Assembly (NCBI GenBank): GCA_022510425.1
Contig: JAFLTO010000012.1
Span: 1 to 64,000 of the forward strand
Direction of reading: 5' to 3'
Source of the DNA: Muribaculaceae bacterium
GTDB lineage: Bacteria; Bacteroidota; Bacteroidia; Bacteroidales; Muribaculaceae
DNA: 64,000 nucleotides
The notes beneath the pieces were generated by a model that saw only the letters and a list, made by a program, of their open reading frames with translations, was not told where the DNA came from and ran no database searches. This document shows, piece after piece, positions 50,841-59,547 of the stretch; positions within the stretch are counted from its first letter, which is position 1; each line of letters starts with the position of its first letter. Both the position numbers and the translations under genes were made by a program.

Positions 50841-51379
50841 GCAAGAAAAATTTAGTTGAATATATTTGGTTAGATTTCATCGGTTGTTATCCAAAGTTTT
50901 CATGCTTTTCAAATTGAAAGGCTTAGACAATGGTAAGTTTTCTTACCGCTGCCCCATGAGTTTTCATTGGAATTTTATCTAAAATCAAAGCAAATATAAA
51001 CTTAAAATCGCATTAGGCTATACATATAGCTTATATTAACAATGTTAATTAAACCATTTAACACACATTCTTCCTCCTATCTCCAACAAACATTAAATAG
51101 GAATGTGTAAAAATATGAATTTAGGATTCGGACTCTAAAATATTTAGCAAATTGTATCTAAAAGCAAATATGTATTTAATAGAAAAATCGATGAATTTAT
51201 GTCTAATGCACTTTTGGTCGTTTCAGTTCAAAAATGACAACAAAAACCCCGTAAAGCATATATTTATACCAATTACACTTTTAGTATTACTACATATTAG
51301 GACTCTCCGCTTTTTTTCATAATTACTTTTAGCAATAATGCTATAAAGTAATACTCAAATATATATAAGTTACAAGAGC
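50841..51379. other. 539-base intergenic region upstream of the susC-like gene
   Basis: AT-rich and gene-free. It contains a -7 box TATATTTG (minus, 50991-50998) that gives a leader of about 145 bases, a TTAACA-A-TGTTAA palindrome (51035-51047 area) upstream of it that could be an operator, and another TATATTTG-like box near 51356 (minus). The long leader could hold RNA-level control, but I see no known riboswitch. Confidence 0.5.
50991..50998 (-). promoter_or_regulatory. -7 box of the susC-like operon
   Basis: TATATTTG on the minus strand, matching TAnnTTTG. The -33 position does not read TTTG, which fits a promoter needing an activator. Confidence 0.45.
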
Positions 51380-52042
51380 TTATTTGTCGGATTTGGGAAG
51401 TTTGAGGATATGGTCTACACTGCTCGCTTCATTGTAGCGTGTCTCATAATAGACTTTTAGCATAACAGTGTCTTGCAAGAAATTGATAGCCCCTACTTCC
51501 ACCTTAACGATTTTCAATCCGGTGCGGTGTCTTAGATCTTCCAGCAATTCATGCCGCTGATCAGGATGAATGTTGTCTACACGGTCGTAAAGGATAAGTT
51601 TTGAGGATACATGGCGACCGCCGCGGAAGCTTTCCACCACCCAGACAGAAAGTACATATATGATATTGGTGACGAAAATCTCGGCATAACTTAGATTCAA
51701 TGCTATCGCATTAATTACAGAAAGGGAGATTATGACGAAAAGATAAGTCATTTCCCTCACAGGCACCGTCTCCGTTCGATATCGAATGATCCCGAATATG
51801 GCAAATAGCCCCAGAGCCATTCCCACCTTGATTTTGACACTTCCCAACAGATATATCAGGAAGAAGATACTGATGCTTATCAGTATGAACGTGAAGTAAT
51901 AATCCAGGCGACGGCTCTTCCTGTAATAGAAAAACTGTATGAGTATGAAAACGAAAACCAAGTTGAGCACAAACCTGAAAATCATCAGGCTCAAGCTTGG
52001 CACGTCCATCAGAGGAGTATCGAGAAATTCTAATTCATCCAT
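51380..52042 (-). CDS. DUF4956 family membrane protein
   Basis: 220 aa. Four membrane segments (about 20-40, 47-66, 70-85, 100-135 merging two), then a soluble C-terminal domain (~145-220). GLFAIFGIIRYRTETVPVREMTYLFV is the DUF4956 hallmark. Members often sit beside polyphosphate-polymerase or CotH-type genes; neither is here, so the role stays open. Upstream is a pair of opposing heptad arrays. Confidence 0.88.
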   Translation of the reverse strand: MDELEFLDTPLMDVPSLSLMIFRFVLNLVFVFILIQFFYYRKSRRLDYYFTFILISISIFFLIYLLGSVKIKVGMALGLFAIFGIIRYRTETVPVREMTYLFVIISLSVINAIALNLSYAEIFVTNIIYVLSVWVVESFRGGRHVSSKLILYDRVDNIHPDQRHELLEDLRHRTGLKIVKVEVGAINFLQDTVMLKVYYETRYNEASSVDHILKLPKSDK

Positions 52043-52057
52043 TCGATAGGTAGTTAA

Positions 52058-52118
52058 GTTGAAAGTGTAAAGTTTAAAGGAAGACTCTAAACTCTAACTC
52101 TGAACCATAAACTAAAAA
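52058..52118. repeat. two adjoining heptad arrays of opposite type
   Basis: GTTGAAA-GTGTAAA-GTTTAAA (52058-52078), then ACTCTAA, ACTCTAA, CTCTGAA, CCATAAA, CTAAAAA (52084-52118). The first matches the array at 125-145, the second those before polA and the small membrane protein gene. Confidence 0.8.
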
Positions 52119-52149
52119 GAAGGATGCGAATCAAATGATTGCACCCTTC
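52113..52149 (-). terminator. terminator of the PepSY-like gene
   Basis: GAAGG...GAATC-AAAT-GATT...CCTTC forms an imperfect hairpin (52119-52149); on the minus strand it is followed by TTTTTAG. It lies 29 bases past the stop codon. Confidence 0.65.
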
Positions 52150-52177
52150 AAAGTTACAAAATTTCTTTTAATATCGT

Positions 52178-52633
52178 TTATTTCTTTACTACTTGCCCGT
52201 AAGACTTGTCAAATTTGAGTTTCATACCGTCAGACAATCTAACTTTGTACTGGTCTTTCTTGAACTTGATAGACTTAATAGTCTCGCCAGGATATTTGTC
52301 AGTGATAGTCTTACGTGCGATGTTCGGGAGAAGATCGATTGATGCCGGAACACTTGACTTCTTTGCATCTACCTGATACCAGTTTCCTGTAAGGTCAAAC
52401 CACAATTTAGTTCCGTTGTCAAGATTAACGCGATACCACATCGGTTCAGTTGTTGGTCTCATCATCTTAGCCCAAGATTTTGCTACCTGTGCACCCGGAT
52501 AATAATCATTCAAGAAAGTCTGAACTTGAGCCGGCATTTTTTCAACAGGCATTTCTACTCTTTCTGCGTTTGCGTTTGCTGCACCAAGGGCTACTACTAA
52601 TGCAAGTGCCAATACTCTGAATAATTTTTTCAT
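52178..52633 (-). CDS. PepSY-like periplasmic protein (DUF2874 type)
   Basis: 151 aa with signal peptide MKKLFRVLALALVVALGAANANA. Two similar repeats follow: VQTFLNDYYPGAQVAKSW...WYRVNLDNGTKLWFDLTGNW and ARKTITDKYPGETIKSIKFKKDQYKVRLSDGMKLKFDKSYG, the double PepSY-like fold of the DUF2874 family. Function unknown; probably a small periplasmic binding protein. Single gene with its own terminator, divergent from aroA. Confidence 0.85.
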   Translation of the reverse strand: MKKLFRVLALALVVALGAANANAERVEMPVEKMPAQVQTFLNDYYPGAQVAKSWAKMMRPTTEPMWYRVNLDNGTKLWFDLTGNWYQVDAKKSSVPASIDLLPNIARKTITDKYPGETIKSIKFKKDQYKVRLSDGMKLKFDKSYGQVVKK

Positions 52634-52786
52634 AACCTTAAAATTTTTAAGTTGTTAGTTTTAATAGTTGTTTTTGAGTTGTTACAAAATTAAAACGAAA
52701 TGAGAGCGCAAAAGGTTCAGATATTTTCAAAAAAATAATTTACTTTTTAATCTCTCTTTCCAAGGATCTTTTCCTGATATCCTCAT

Positions 52787-52818
52787 TTTGTCAAATTAAT
52801 TTAGTTTGTTTATCTTTG
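52787..52818 (+). promoter_or_regulatory. consensus promoter of the aroA operon
   Basis: TTTG (52787-52790), 20 bases, TATCTTTG (52811-52818). Transcription start near 52824, leader of about 46 bases before ATG 52870. Confidence 0.85.
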
Positions 52819-52869
52819 TTTTAATTTTTAACCCAAGAAATATACTCAAGATATTGAGTAATTGGTAAG

Positions 52870-54126
52870 ATGATAGAACTTCCCCCATCGAAAAGTATAG
52901 GTGCCAGATATATGGTTGCCACCTATTTTGCCGGGACTCTTCCGGCCGATCCATTCTTTCAAGACAACGAAGACCTGATGGTGCTTCAAGAGGCTTTGTT
53001 GGAGGTTTATTCTGATGAAGAACCCATAGATTACGGGGATTCACCCATAGATGTGGGGGCATCAGGTACCGCCTTGCGATTTGTCACAGCGGTCTGTGCG
53101 TCGAGTCAGGGAGCCGATTATGTAGTCACCGGCACTCCTCGACTTATGCAACGACCTATGGCACCTCTTCTCGACCTTCTCAAAGAAGCAGGAGCAGGAG
53201 TTGAAGCTTTAGGTGAAAATGGCACAGGGCCATACAGAGTGAAAGGAGGGACATTGAAAGGTGGTTCATTTTCTATACGGGGTGATATAAGTTCGCAATT
53301 CATTTCAGCCTTAATGCTTGTGGCTCCTTCTTGGGAAAATGGCATGAAACTTTCATTCACCACTCCTTTAGTTTCCAAGCCCTATATAGAAATGACTGCG
53401 AAATTGATGGAGAAATTCGGCATCAAGACAGAACTCACCAATGAAACTGTTGAGGTGCCAAAGGCACGCTATATCGAACCTTTTAATTTCAAAGTGGAGG
53501 CAGACTGGAGCTCGGCATCATTCTTTTATGAGGCGTGTGCCATCAATGGTGAAAAACTTGAAATACATGACCTGGTTTCTCCAAGGGTGTCATTACAGGG
53601 AGATTCCATGACAGAAAGTCTTTTCACACTTTTAGGTGTTGAATCTCATTTCAACAAAGAGGGTGCCACAATTCAGAAACAAGGTGATGTCAGAAATGAT
53701 ATCGTATTCAATTTCAAGGATTATCCCGACTTGGTGTTGCCATTTGCAGTGGCATGCCTTTGCACCAATGTTCATTTTCGTTTTGAAGGGGTTTCAAACC
53801 TGCGGCTCAAAGAAAGCGACAGATTGGAATCGCTACGTTCAGAAGCTCTGAAATTGGGGTTTGACGTGAAAATCGGTGACGATTTCGTGGAATGGAACGG
53901 GTTAACGATTGAAAGGGAAGAGAATCCGATTATAGATCCGCATGACGACCACCGGGTGGCAATGTCTTTCACAATGGCTGCTCTAAAATTCGGAGAAATT
54001 AGAATAGAGCACCCTGAAGTTGTGGAAAAATCATTCATTGATTTCTGGAATCAAATTCCTAAAATAGGGCTCCAATGCGAAGAGATAGAAGGAGTTATGA
54101 TAATCAAAAATAACTTGATACACTAA
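52870..54126 (+). CDS. aroA: 3-phosphoshikimate 1-carboxyvinyltransferase (EPSP synthase)
   Basis: 418 aa; joins shikimate-3-phosphate and PEP in aromatic amino acid synthesis. LPPSKSIGARYM holds the N-terminal Lys, then GTALRFVTA, TGTPRLMQRPM, GDISSQFISALM, EADWSSASFFYEA and the C-terminal LRLKESDRLESLRSEALKLG and DPHDDHRVAMSFTMAAL. The protein begins very near the PSKS motif, a shorter start than many EPSP synthases but typical of Bacteroidota. First gene of a long plus-strand run. Confidence 0.96.
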   Translation: MIELPPSKSIGARYMVATYFAGTLPADPFFQDNEDLMVLQEALLEVYSDEEPIDYGDSPIDVGASGTALRFVTAVCASSQGADYVVTGTPRLMQRPMAPLLDLLKEAGAGVEALGENGTGPYRVKGGTLKGGSFSIRGDISSQFISALMLVAPSWENGMKLSFTTPLVSKPYIEMTAKLMEKFGIKTELTNETVEVPKARYIEPFNFKVEADWSSASFFYEACAINGEKLEIHDLVSPRVSLQGDSMTESLFTLLGVESHFNKEGATIQKQGDVRNDIVFNFKDYPDLVLPFAVACLCTNVHFRFEGVSNLRLKESDRLESLRSEALKLGFDVKIGDDFVEWNGLTIEREENPIIDPHDDHRVAMSFTMAALKFGEIRIEHPEVVEKSFIDFWNQIPKIGLQCEEIEGVMIIKNNLIH

Positions 54127-54147
54127 ACTCTATATTCTAACTTCCCC
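54121..54147. repeat. heptad array between aroA and the small membrane protein gene
   Basis: CACTAAA, CTCTATA, TTCTAAC, TTCCCC, then ATG 54148. The aroA stop codon lies within the first unit. Confidence 0.8.
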
Positions 54148-54594
54148 ATGACCGGTGCGCTTGTAATATTAGCTGCTTTGGTGGTGATAGGTCTTTTGCT
54201 TTTCATCACTGATAAGAAATATTACCGTCATCATCATTCTCAAGGGATGACGGGGGAGGAAAAAAGGTATACGGAATCAGGGATTCAGGATAACAATCCA
54301 ACTTCTGAGGATATTTGTTGTGGACAGCATTTGGTGTGTGAAAAGACAAGCTTGTCAATAGTGTCGGATGAGATAATCTATTATGATGACGAAGAATTAG
54401 ACCGCTTCTCAGGACGAACACCAGAAAGCTATTCTGACGAAGAAACTGAAGAATTCCGTGATGTATTGCTGACATTATTACCCGGAGATGTTGCAGGTTG
54501 GGCTCGAAGCATAACTCTTAGAAAGATTGAACTTCCTTATGATGTGAAAGATGAGTTATTGTTAATTGTATCAGAACTAAGAAACAATGAATAA
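54148..54594 (+). CDS. small single-pass membrane protein of unknown function
   Basis: 148 aa. Membrane segment ~3-21 (ALVILAALVVIGLLLFI), then a charged soluble part. The motif ICCGQHLVCEK (~57-67) is a compact Cys/His cluster that might bind a metal. The C-terminal half (DVLLTLLPGDVAGWARSITLRKIELPYDVKDELLLIVSELR) looks helical. I do not recognise the family. It overlaps the next gene by 8 bases, so the two are coupled. Confidence 0.75.
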   Translation: MTGALVILAALVVIGLLLFITDKKYYRHHHSQGMTGEEKRYTESGIQDNNPTSEDICCGQHLVCEKTSLSIVSDEIIYYDDEELDRFSGRTPESYSDEETEEFRDVLLTLLPGDVAGWARSITLRKIELPYDVKDELLLIVSELRNNE

Positions 54595-55858
54595 AATATT
54601 AGCTTTCCTCCTCTCAATAATTTCTTTCAGTTTATCGGCTCAAATTGAAAATGCCACAGGTCATGAACTGGCCGGTAATCTTTTGGCTTATCCTTATGTG
54701 GAAGTTACACCCCCGCCACTCACTCCTGCCCCGGAGGGTTATGCGCCATTTCATATGGAGCACTATGGAAGGCACGGCAGCCGTTGGTTAATAGGTCCCG
54801 AAGACTATCTTGTGCCGGTGAAAAATCTTGAGAAAGCAGAAAAAGCAGGTAAACTGACGCCATTAGGAGAAAAAACATTGACTGCACTTAGGGCCATCGA
54901 AAAAGAATCTCATGGCAGATTAGGAGAACTCTCTGACAAAGGAGCCATTCAGCACCAAGTGATAGGCAGAAGGATGGCCGAGAATTTCCCTGAAATTTTC
55001 ACGCCGGATGCCCACCTCTCAGCAAAATCCACAACTGTAATACGTTGCATCATCTCTATGGCCAATGCTTTGGAAGGAATACAAAATACAGCTCCAGGCA
55101 TTCATTTCGAAAAAGATGCAAGCCAAGCCGACATGTGGTTTATGAATTTTGATGACAAAGCGGGGTGGATTGTTAAAGATAGCGTAGCTGCAAGAGTGCT
55201 GCCACCCTACCGTGACAGCCTTCTGGTGACAGAGACCTATCTTTCAAGACTTGTTTCGGAACCCGATTTTGCACGTGACAGTGTAGCACCCGGATTATTG
55301 CCCCGGATGTATTGGGTATTGGGGAATTCCCAAAGTCACAGCGGTCAACCTTGGCTCTTCGAGGAAGTCTTCAGTCGTGAAGAATTGAAAGAGAACTGGA
55401 AAGCGGGCAACGCAGGTTGGTTCATCCATGGAGGCAATTCGAAACTGACAAACGGAAGGATGCCTTATGTGCAACGTAAACTTCTCGGAAGAATCATTGA
55501 ACGTACTGACTCTGCAATGCTTTCAGAAAACCCGAGTGCAAATCTTCGATTCGGTCATGATGGCATACTTGTGTCTATTATCACTCTGATGGAACTCGGA
55601 GGTTTTGGCACTGAGATAAATTCATTGTCAGAACTTGAAAATTCAAACTGGAGAGATTACGAAATTATTCCCATGGCCGGGAACCTGCAATTGATTTTCT
55701 ACCGCAATTCGGAAAATCCCGAAGATGTCTTGGTGAAGGCTTTGATAAACGAACGTGAGGTGACTATGCCTGGAACTCCTGTCATGGGACCTTACTATAA
55801 GTGGAATGATCTGCGCGATTATTATCTTACAAAAATAAATTCCTTTTCTGAGCAATGA
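54587..55858 (+). CDS. secreted histidine phosphatase, MINPP-like
   Basis: 423 aa with signal peptide MNKILAFLLSIISFSLSAQ. HMEHYGRHGSRWLIG is the RHGxR active site of branch-2 histidine acid phosphatases; RFGHDGILVSIITLM near residue 325 gives the second catalytic His-Asp. The branch includes multiple inositol-polyphosphate phosphatases, so phytate or other phosphate esters are likely substrates, cleaved in the periplasm. It overlaps tsaE by ATGA (55855-55858). Confidence 0.9.
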   Translation: MNKILAFLLSIISFSLSAQIENATGHELAGNLLAYPYVEVTPPPLTPAPEGYAPFHMEHYGRHGSRWLIGPEDYLVPVKNLEKAEKAGKLTPLGEKTLTALRAIEKESHGRLGELSDKGAIQHQVIGRRMAENFPEIFTPDAHLSAKSTTVIRCIISMANALEGIQNTAPGIHFEKDASQADMWFMNFDDKAGWIVKDSVAARVLPPYRDSLLVTETYLSRLVSEPDFARDSVAPGLLPRMYWVLGNSQSHSGQPWLFEEVFSREELKENWKAGNAGWFIHGGNSKLTNGRMPYVQRKLLGRIIERTDSAMLSENPSANLRFGHDGILVSIITLMELGGFGTEINSLSELENSNWRDYEIIPMAGNLQLIFYRNSENPEDVLVKALINEREVTMPGTPVMGPYYKWNDLRDYYLTKINSFSEQ

Positions 55859-56265
55859 AGGAAGTGACATTTAAATTGGAAGAATTGCCCCAAGTGGCAA
55901 ATGAATTCATAGGTTCAATCGGCAACGACAGGATCTTTCTATTCGAAGGAGAAATGGGATCCGGGAAAACCACATTCATAGCTGAAGTGTGCCGACAGTT
56001 GGGAGCTGATGATGATTTCGGAAGTCCCACGTTCAGTATTGTCAATGAATACGCCGACAGAAATGGGAATCCTATCTATCATTTCGACCTATATAGGATC
56101 GACTCTCCCCGGGAAGTTTTTGACATGGGAGCAGAAGAATATTTCAACTCCGGAGAAATATGTCTGGTGGAATGGCCCGACCGTCTCGGGAATCTTACTC
56201 CCGATGATGCAAGGACCGTTTCCATCATTGTAAATGCAGATGATTCCCGCACTTTGAGATTCTGA
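55855..56265 (+). CDS. tsaE: tRNA threonylcarbamoyladenosine biosynthesis ATPase TsaE
   Basis: 136 aa. Walker A FEGEMGSGKTTFI, then FGSPTFSIVNEY, FDLYRID and CLVEWPDRLGNL, all diagnostic. It works with TsaB, TsaC and TsaD to make t6A at position 37 of ANN-decoding tRNAs; none of those partners is in the window. Coupled to the phosphatase gene and one base from birA. Confidence 0.96.
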   Translation: MKEVTFKLEELPQVANEFIGSIGNDRIFLFEGEMGSGKTTFIAEVCRQLGADDDFGSPTFSIVNEYADRNGNPIYHFDLYRIDSPREVFDMGAEEYFNSGEICLVEWPDRLGNLTPDDARTVSIIVNADDSRTLRF

Positions 56266-56266
56266 C

Positions 56267-56995
56267 ATGAATATCATACGCATTGAAACAACAAATTCCA
56301 CTAACACCTGGGTGGCTGAACACGAACCCTCTGTCAGTTCACCTTCGTTAATCTACTGCATCTCACAAACGGCTGGCAGAGGACAGAGAGGTAATCATTG
56401 GGAAAGCGAACCGGGGAAAAATATCACCGCATCATTGGTTTTCCATCCGGAAAATTTCCCGGCCAACGAGCAATTTAAAATTTCGGAAGCCGTGGCCATC
56501 GCATTAGTGGAATATCTCCAAGAGAAAGGTGTAGAGGCAAAAGTGAAATGGCCAAACGATATCTACATAGGGAATAAAAAGATATGTGGAATTTTGGTGG
56601 AACATATGGTAATGGGCAAATATATTACCCGCAGCATCGCCGGATTCGGTTTGAATCTTAATCAAAAGGAATTCCTAAGCGATGCCCCTAATCCCGTGTC
56701 ATTAACGCAACTAACCGGCCGGGAATACAAGCTTGAGGAAGAAATAGAAGAAGTGGCAAACCATCTTGAAAAAAGCATTACCACGCTATTACATGAAAAT
56801 CTGCATGGTAAATTTTTAAGAAACCTTTACCGGCACGACGACAGTTATCATAAGTTTTATGATAAAGTGAGAAATGAAACCCTTGAGGCAAAAATACACA
56901 CCGTTACACCGGCAGGAATACTCATTTTGCAAACTGAAACGGGAGAAACCAGAGATTACGCTTTTAAAGAAGTGGAATTTATAATCAATGAGTGA
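56267..56995 (+). CDS. birA: biotin--[acetyl-CoA-carboxylase] ligase
   Basis: 242 aa; attaches biotin to carboxylase carrier proteins. TNSTNTW, the biotin-loop motif GRGQRGNHWES, KWPNDIYIGNKKICGILVE and AGFGLNLNQ are characteristic. No N-terminal DNA-binding domain, so it is the enzyme-only type and not a repressor of biotin genes. A short C-terminal SH3-like domain follows (~195-242). It overlaps the next gene by 8 bases. Confidence 0.96.
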   Translation: MNIIRIETTNSTNTWVAEHEPSVSSPSLIYCISQTAGRGQRGNHWESEPGKNITASLVFHPENFPANEQFKISEAVAIALVEYLQEKGVEAKVKWPNDIYIGNKKICGILVEHMVMGKYITRSIAGFGLNLNQKEFLSDAPNPVSLTQLTGREYKLEEEIEEVANHLEKSITTLLHENLHGKFLRNLYRHDDSYHKFYDKVRNETLEAKIHTVTPAGILILQTETGETRDYAFKEVEFIINE

Positions 56996-58079
56996 CAGCC
57001 AAGGAAAAATACTTGAGGAATCTTTCGAAGAATCAATTCCTCCGAAAGAGCCTGCGTGGAAAAAGATTTTAGGATTTTTCCTGCGATACATTTTGCCGAT
57101 AGCCTTCACCGTGCTGCTTTTAGTTTACCTCTTCCATAAGGTGAACTTCGAGGAGATGATAGATCTTCTGAAACATGGTGTAGATTATTGGTGGATACTA
57201 CTGGCTATGGGAATCTCAGTATTTTCACATGTTTTCAGGGCAGCCAGATGGCAACTGCAATTGAACGCTCTCGATGTCAAGCCTCCATTCATGGCTCTTT
57301 GTTGCTCAATATTCGGATGTTATGCCCTTAATCTCGTTTTCCCACGATTGGGAGAACTCTGGCGGTGCACCTACATTTCCTCCACAAAAAAAAATTCCTT
57401 CACAACGGTTTTAGGCTCCATGATAGCCGACAGGGCAGCCGACACTCTAATGGTGGCCTCTCTTCTGGTATTTTCCCTTATAGTTGCAGCTCCTGCCATA
57501 CATACATTTCTTGATAAATATCCAATAGGGAAAGATTTCGTACATCTTATTTCTCAATTTTGGTTCTGGGCAGCCATCGTAGGTGGTATCGCAATTTTAA
57601 TAGTAATCCTCATATTTTTCCGCCATCATCCATGGATGCTGAAGATAAAGGAAATGGCTCTGAACGTGTGGCAAGGAATTATTGTGATTGCAAAGATGAG
57701 AGGTAAATGGAAATTTCTTATCTTTACACTCTGTATCTGGGGTTGCTATTATATTCAGCTTTATGTGGCTTTTTATGCCTTTGATTTCACAAGGGTATTG
57801 TGCCACACTCCCGGAATGGCTGCGGGACTTACACCTTGCCTTGTTGCGTTCGTGCTGAGTTCCATAAGCATGGCTATACCTTCCAACGGAGGATTGGGGC
57901 CTTGGAATATAGCGATAATGTTCGCCTTGGCTATATATGGCGTGAGTGAAGCCGAGGGCACTGCATTTTCGATGGTGCAATGGAGCGGCCAGACTGTGAT
58001 GCTAATAATCCTGGGCATCTACACTATGGCCTATATCTCCCTCACTCCCGGAAGCAAATCCAAAACAATAAAATCTTAA
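56988..58079 (+). CDS. flippase-like / lysylphosphatidylglycerol synthase TM-domain membrane protein
   Basis: 363 aa, seven to eight membrane segments. HVFRAARWQLQL, FGCYALNLVFPRLGELWRC, ADRAADTLMVASLLVFSL and the C-terminal AIPSNGGLGPWNIAIMFALAIYGVS are typical of the LPG_synthase_TM family, whose members move or modify lipids. It lacks the C-terminal aminoacyl-transferase domain, so a lysyl transferase role is unlikely. Ends in a short heptad array leading to the next gene. Confidence 0.88.
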   Translation: MSDSQGKILEESFEESIPPKEPAWKKILGFFLRYILPIAFTVLLLVYLFHKVNFEEMIDLLKHGVDYWWILLAMGISVFSHVFRAARWQLQLNALDVKPPFMALCCSIFGCYALNLVFPRLGELWRCTYISSTKKNSFTTVLGSMIADRAADTLMVASLLVFSLIVAAPAIHTFLDKYPIGKDFVHLISQFWFWAAIVGGIAILIVILIFFRHHPWMLKIKEMALNVWQGIIVIAKMRGKWKFLIFTLCIWGCYYIQLYVAFYAFDFTRVLCHTPGMAAGLTPCLVAFVLSSISMAIPSNGGLGPWNIAIMFALAIYGVSEAEGTAFSMVQWSGQTVMLIILGIYTMAYISLTPGSKSKTIKS

Positions 58080-58093
58080 CTCTTAACATAACA
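58074..58093. repeat. short heptad array before the 188-aa membrane protein gene
   Basis: TCTTAAC twice, then ATAACA and ATG 58094. The stop codon TAA of the upstream gene is inside the first unit. Confidence 0.7.
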
Positions 58094-58660
58094 ATGGCTT
58101 ACGACGAAGATAAAGACGTTTTTGATAACGAACGAGAAGAAGAGGAACTTCCCAAACAAGAGGTGAAAAAACCTCATTATAAACCCGACGATCCCGCCTA
58201 TTGGGAACAGGAAGAATCAGAATGGGATCATCTAAGGCACAAAACCAGAATACCTTTCTGGCTTTGGATTATTTGTGCCTTGGTTGTTGTTGGTCTTGTA
58301 ATCGGGTGTTGGATAAGATTCTTCTCCCCATATGTGGAAGACGCCACCCAATACGGTTATGTGGAAAGCATAGAAAAACGCGGAATGATATTCAAGACTT
58401 ATGAAGGAACATTGATTCCTTACAAGGAATTAATGGACACTACCAGACTTTATAACCGCGATTTCGTATTTTCAGTGGCTGATCAGAAAACAGCAGCCAC
58501 CCTCAAACAAGCCATGTATGATGCAAAACCCATAAGAGTGGGATATAAAAAATATTATGCCACAGTGCCATGGCGTGGAGCTGCAAAGATTGTTGTGACT
58601 TCGGCCGACACTGTTAATCCCGGAAAAATTCTCCCTCCGGAATTCGCTCCAAAGCGTTGA
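58094..58660 (+). CDS. single-pass membrane protein of unknown function
   Basis: 188 aa from ATG 58094 (MAYDEDKDVF). An acidic N-terminal cytoplasmic part (~1-60), one membrane segment (~61-80, FWLWIICALVVVGLVIGCWI), and a periplasmic domain (~85-188) with YVESIEKRGMIFKTYEGTLIPYKELMDTTRLYNRDFVFSV. I do not know the family; the pattern recurs in Bacteroidales. Ten bases upstream of the LRR gene. Confidence 0.8.
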   Translation: MAYDEDKDVFDNEREEEELPKQEVKKPHYKPDDPAYWEQEESEWDHLRHKTRIPFWLWIICALVVVGLVIGCWIRFFSPYVEDATQYGYVESIEKRGMIFKTYEGTLIPYKELMDTTRLYNRDFVFSVADQKTAATLKQAMYDAKPIRVGYKKYYATVPWRGAAKIVVTSADTVNPGKILPPEFAPKR

Positions 58661-58670
58661 GATTTCATAT

Positions 58671-59525
58671 ATGAAAGTCCTTAAATCCATATTCCTGATA
58701 ACCTGGATATCTCTATTCTCAGCTGCCTATTCCCAGGTGCCTTTATTTAAAGTTGAGGTACCGGATTCTGTGTTACAAAAGATTGTGGATAGAAATTCAG
58801 TGATCACAATTAGTTCAGCCAATGGCAAGAAAGCAGTCCAACCATTTGAGTACTCCGATTGTAAATCACTCAGTGAAGTTGTGATTGAGGAAGGAATAGA
58901 GAGTATAGGAGAATATGCATTCCTGGGTTGTGACAATTTAAAGACAGTCTCATTACCGTCCTCTTTAAAAGAAATAGGAGAAGGAGCCTTCAGAGATTGC
59001 GCCTCCCTTGAAAAGTTGGATATACCCGAAGGCGTGAAAATGATTCCTCCTTACATGTGTGCATGGGATGAAAACTTGGTGATGGTCACTTTGCCGGAAA
59101 GTGTGGAAGACATCGGCAGAAATGCATTTTCCTATTGCTACAAATTGGAGAGTATTGACTTGCCGGCGGGATTGAAGCATATAGGACCCAATGCATTCAG
59201 TTTGTGTAAATCTCTTAAAGAGGTGGTGGTGCCTGATTCCATGGAGGAATTGGAGTCATACGCTTTTTCAGGATGTGAACGACTCGAGAAGGCACAACTT
59301 GCTGCCAATCCGCAGATGCTTGGAGAGTTACTTTTTACAGGTTGCAACAACCTCAAAGAAATAACCTGCATGAGTGCCCAGCCTCCTACCTTTGATTGTG
59401 ATTCTCCCTTGTTCGATCCATTGGAAACAAAACTATGGGAGCAATGTGAATTAATCATACCGGAGGAATCAAAAAACCTTTATATAAATGCAGCGGGATG
59501 GAATTACTTCTTTCAAAGTGAGTAA
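58671..59525 (+). CDS. secreted leucine-rich repeat protein (BspA type)
   Basis: 284 aa with signal peptide MKVLKSIFLITWISLFSAAYSQ. About seven LRR_5 repeats of ~23 residues cover residues ~55-230, each of the form LxxVxLPxSLxxIGxxAFxxC (for example SSLKEIGEGAFRDCASL). No lipobox and no C-terminal sorting domain are seen, so it is probably periplasmic or secreted. BspA-type repeats usually bind proteins. Confidence 0.88.
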   Translation: MKVLKSIFLITWISLFSAAYSQVPLFKVEVPDSVLQKIVDRNSVITISSANGKKAVQPFEYSDCKSLSEVVIEEGIESIGEYAFLGCDNLKTVSLPSSLKEIGEGAFRDCASLEKLDIPEGVKMIPPYMCAWDENLVMVTLPESVEDIGRNAFSYCYKLESIDLPAGLKHIGPNAFSLCKSLKEVVVPDSMEELESYAFSGCERLEKAQLAANPQMLGELLFTGCNNLKEITCMSAQPPTFDCDSPLFDPLETKLWEQCELIIPEESKNLYINAAGWNYFFQSE

Positions 59526-59532
59526 AATTCAT

Positions 59533-59540
59533 TAAATTTG
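59533..59540 (+). promoter_or_regulatory. -7 box before the polyprenyl synthase gene
   Basis: TAAATTTG seven bases before ATG 59548, so transcription would start at or within one or two bases of the start codon. No consensus -33 box. Confidence 0.5.
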
Positions 59541-59547
59541 CACTGAA

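Noticed and set aside
50841..51379. Riboswitch in the susC leader
   Set aside because: I could not match any known aptamer; only a possible operator palindrome is visible.
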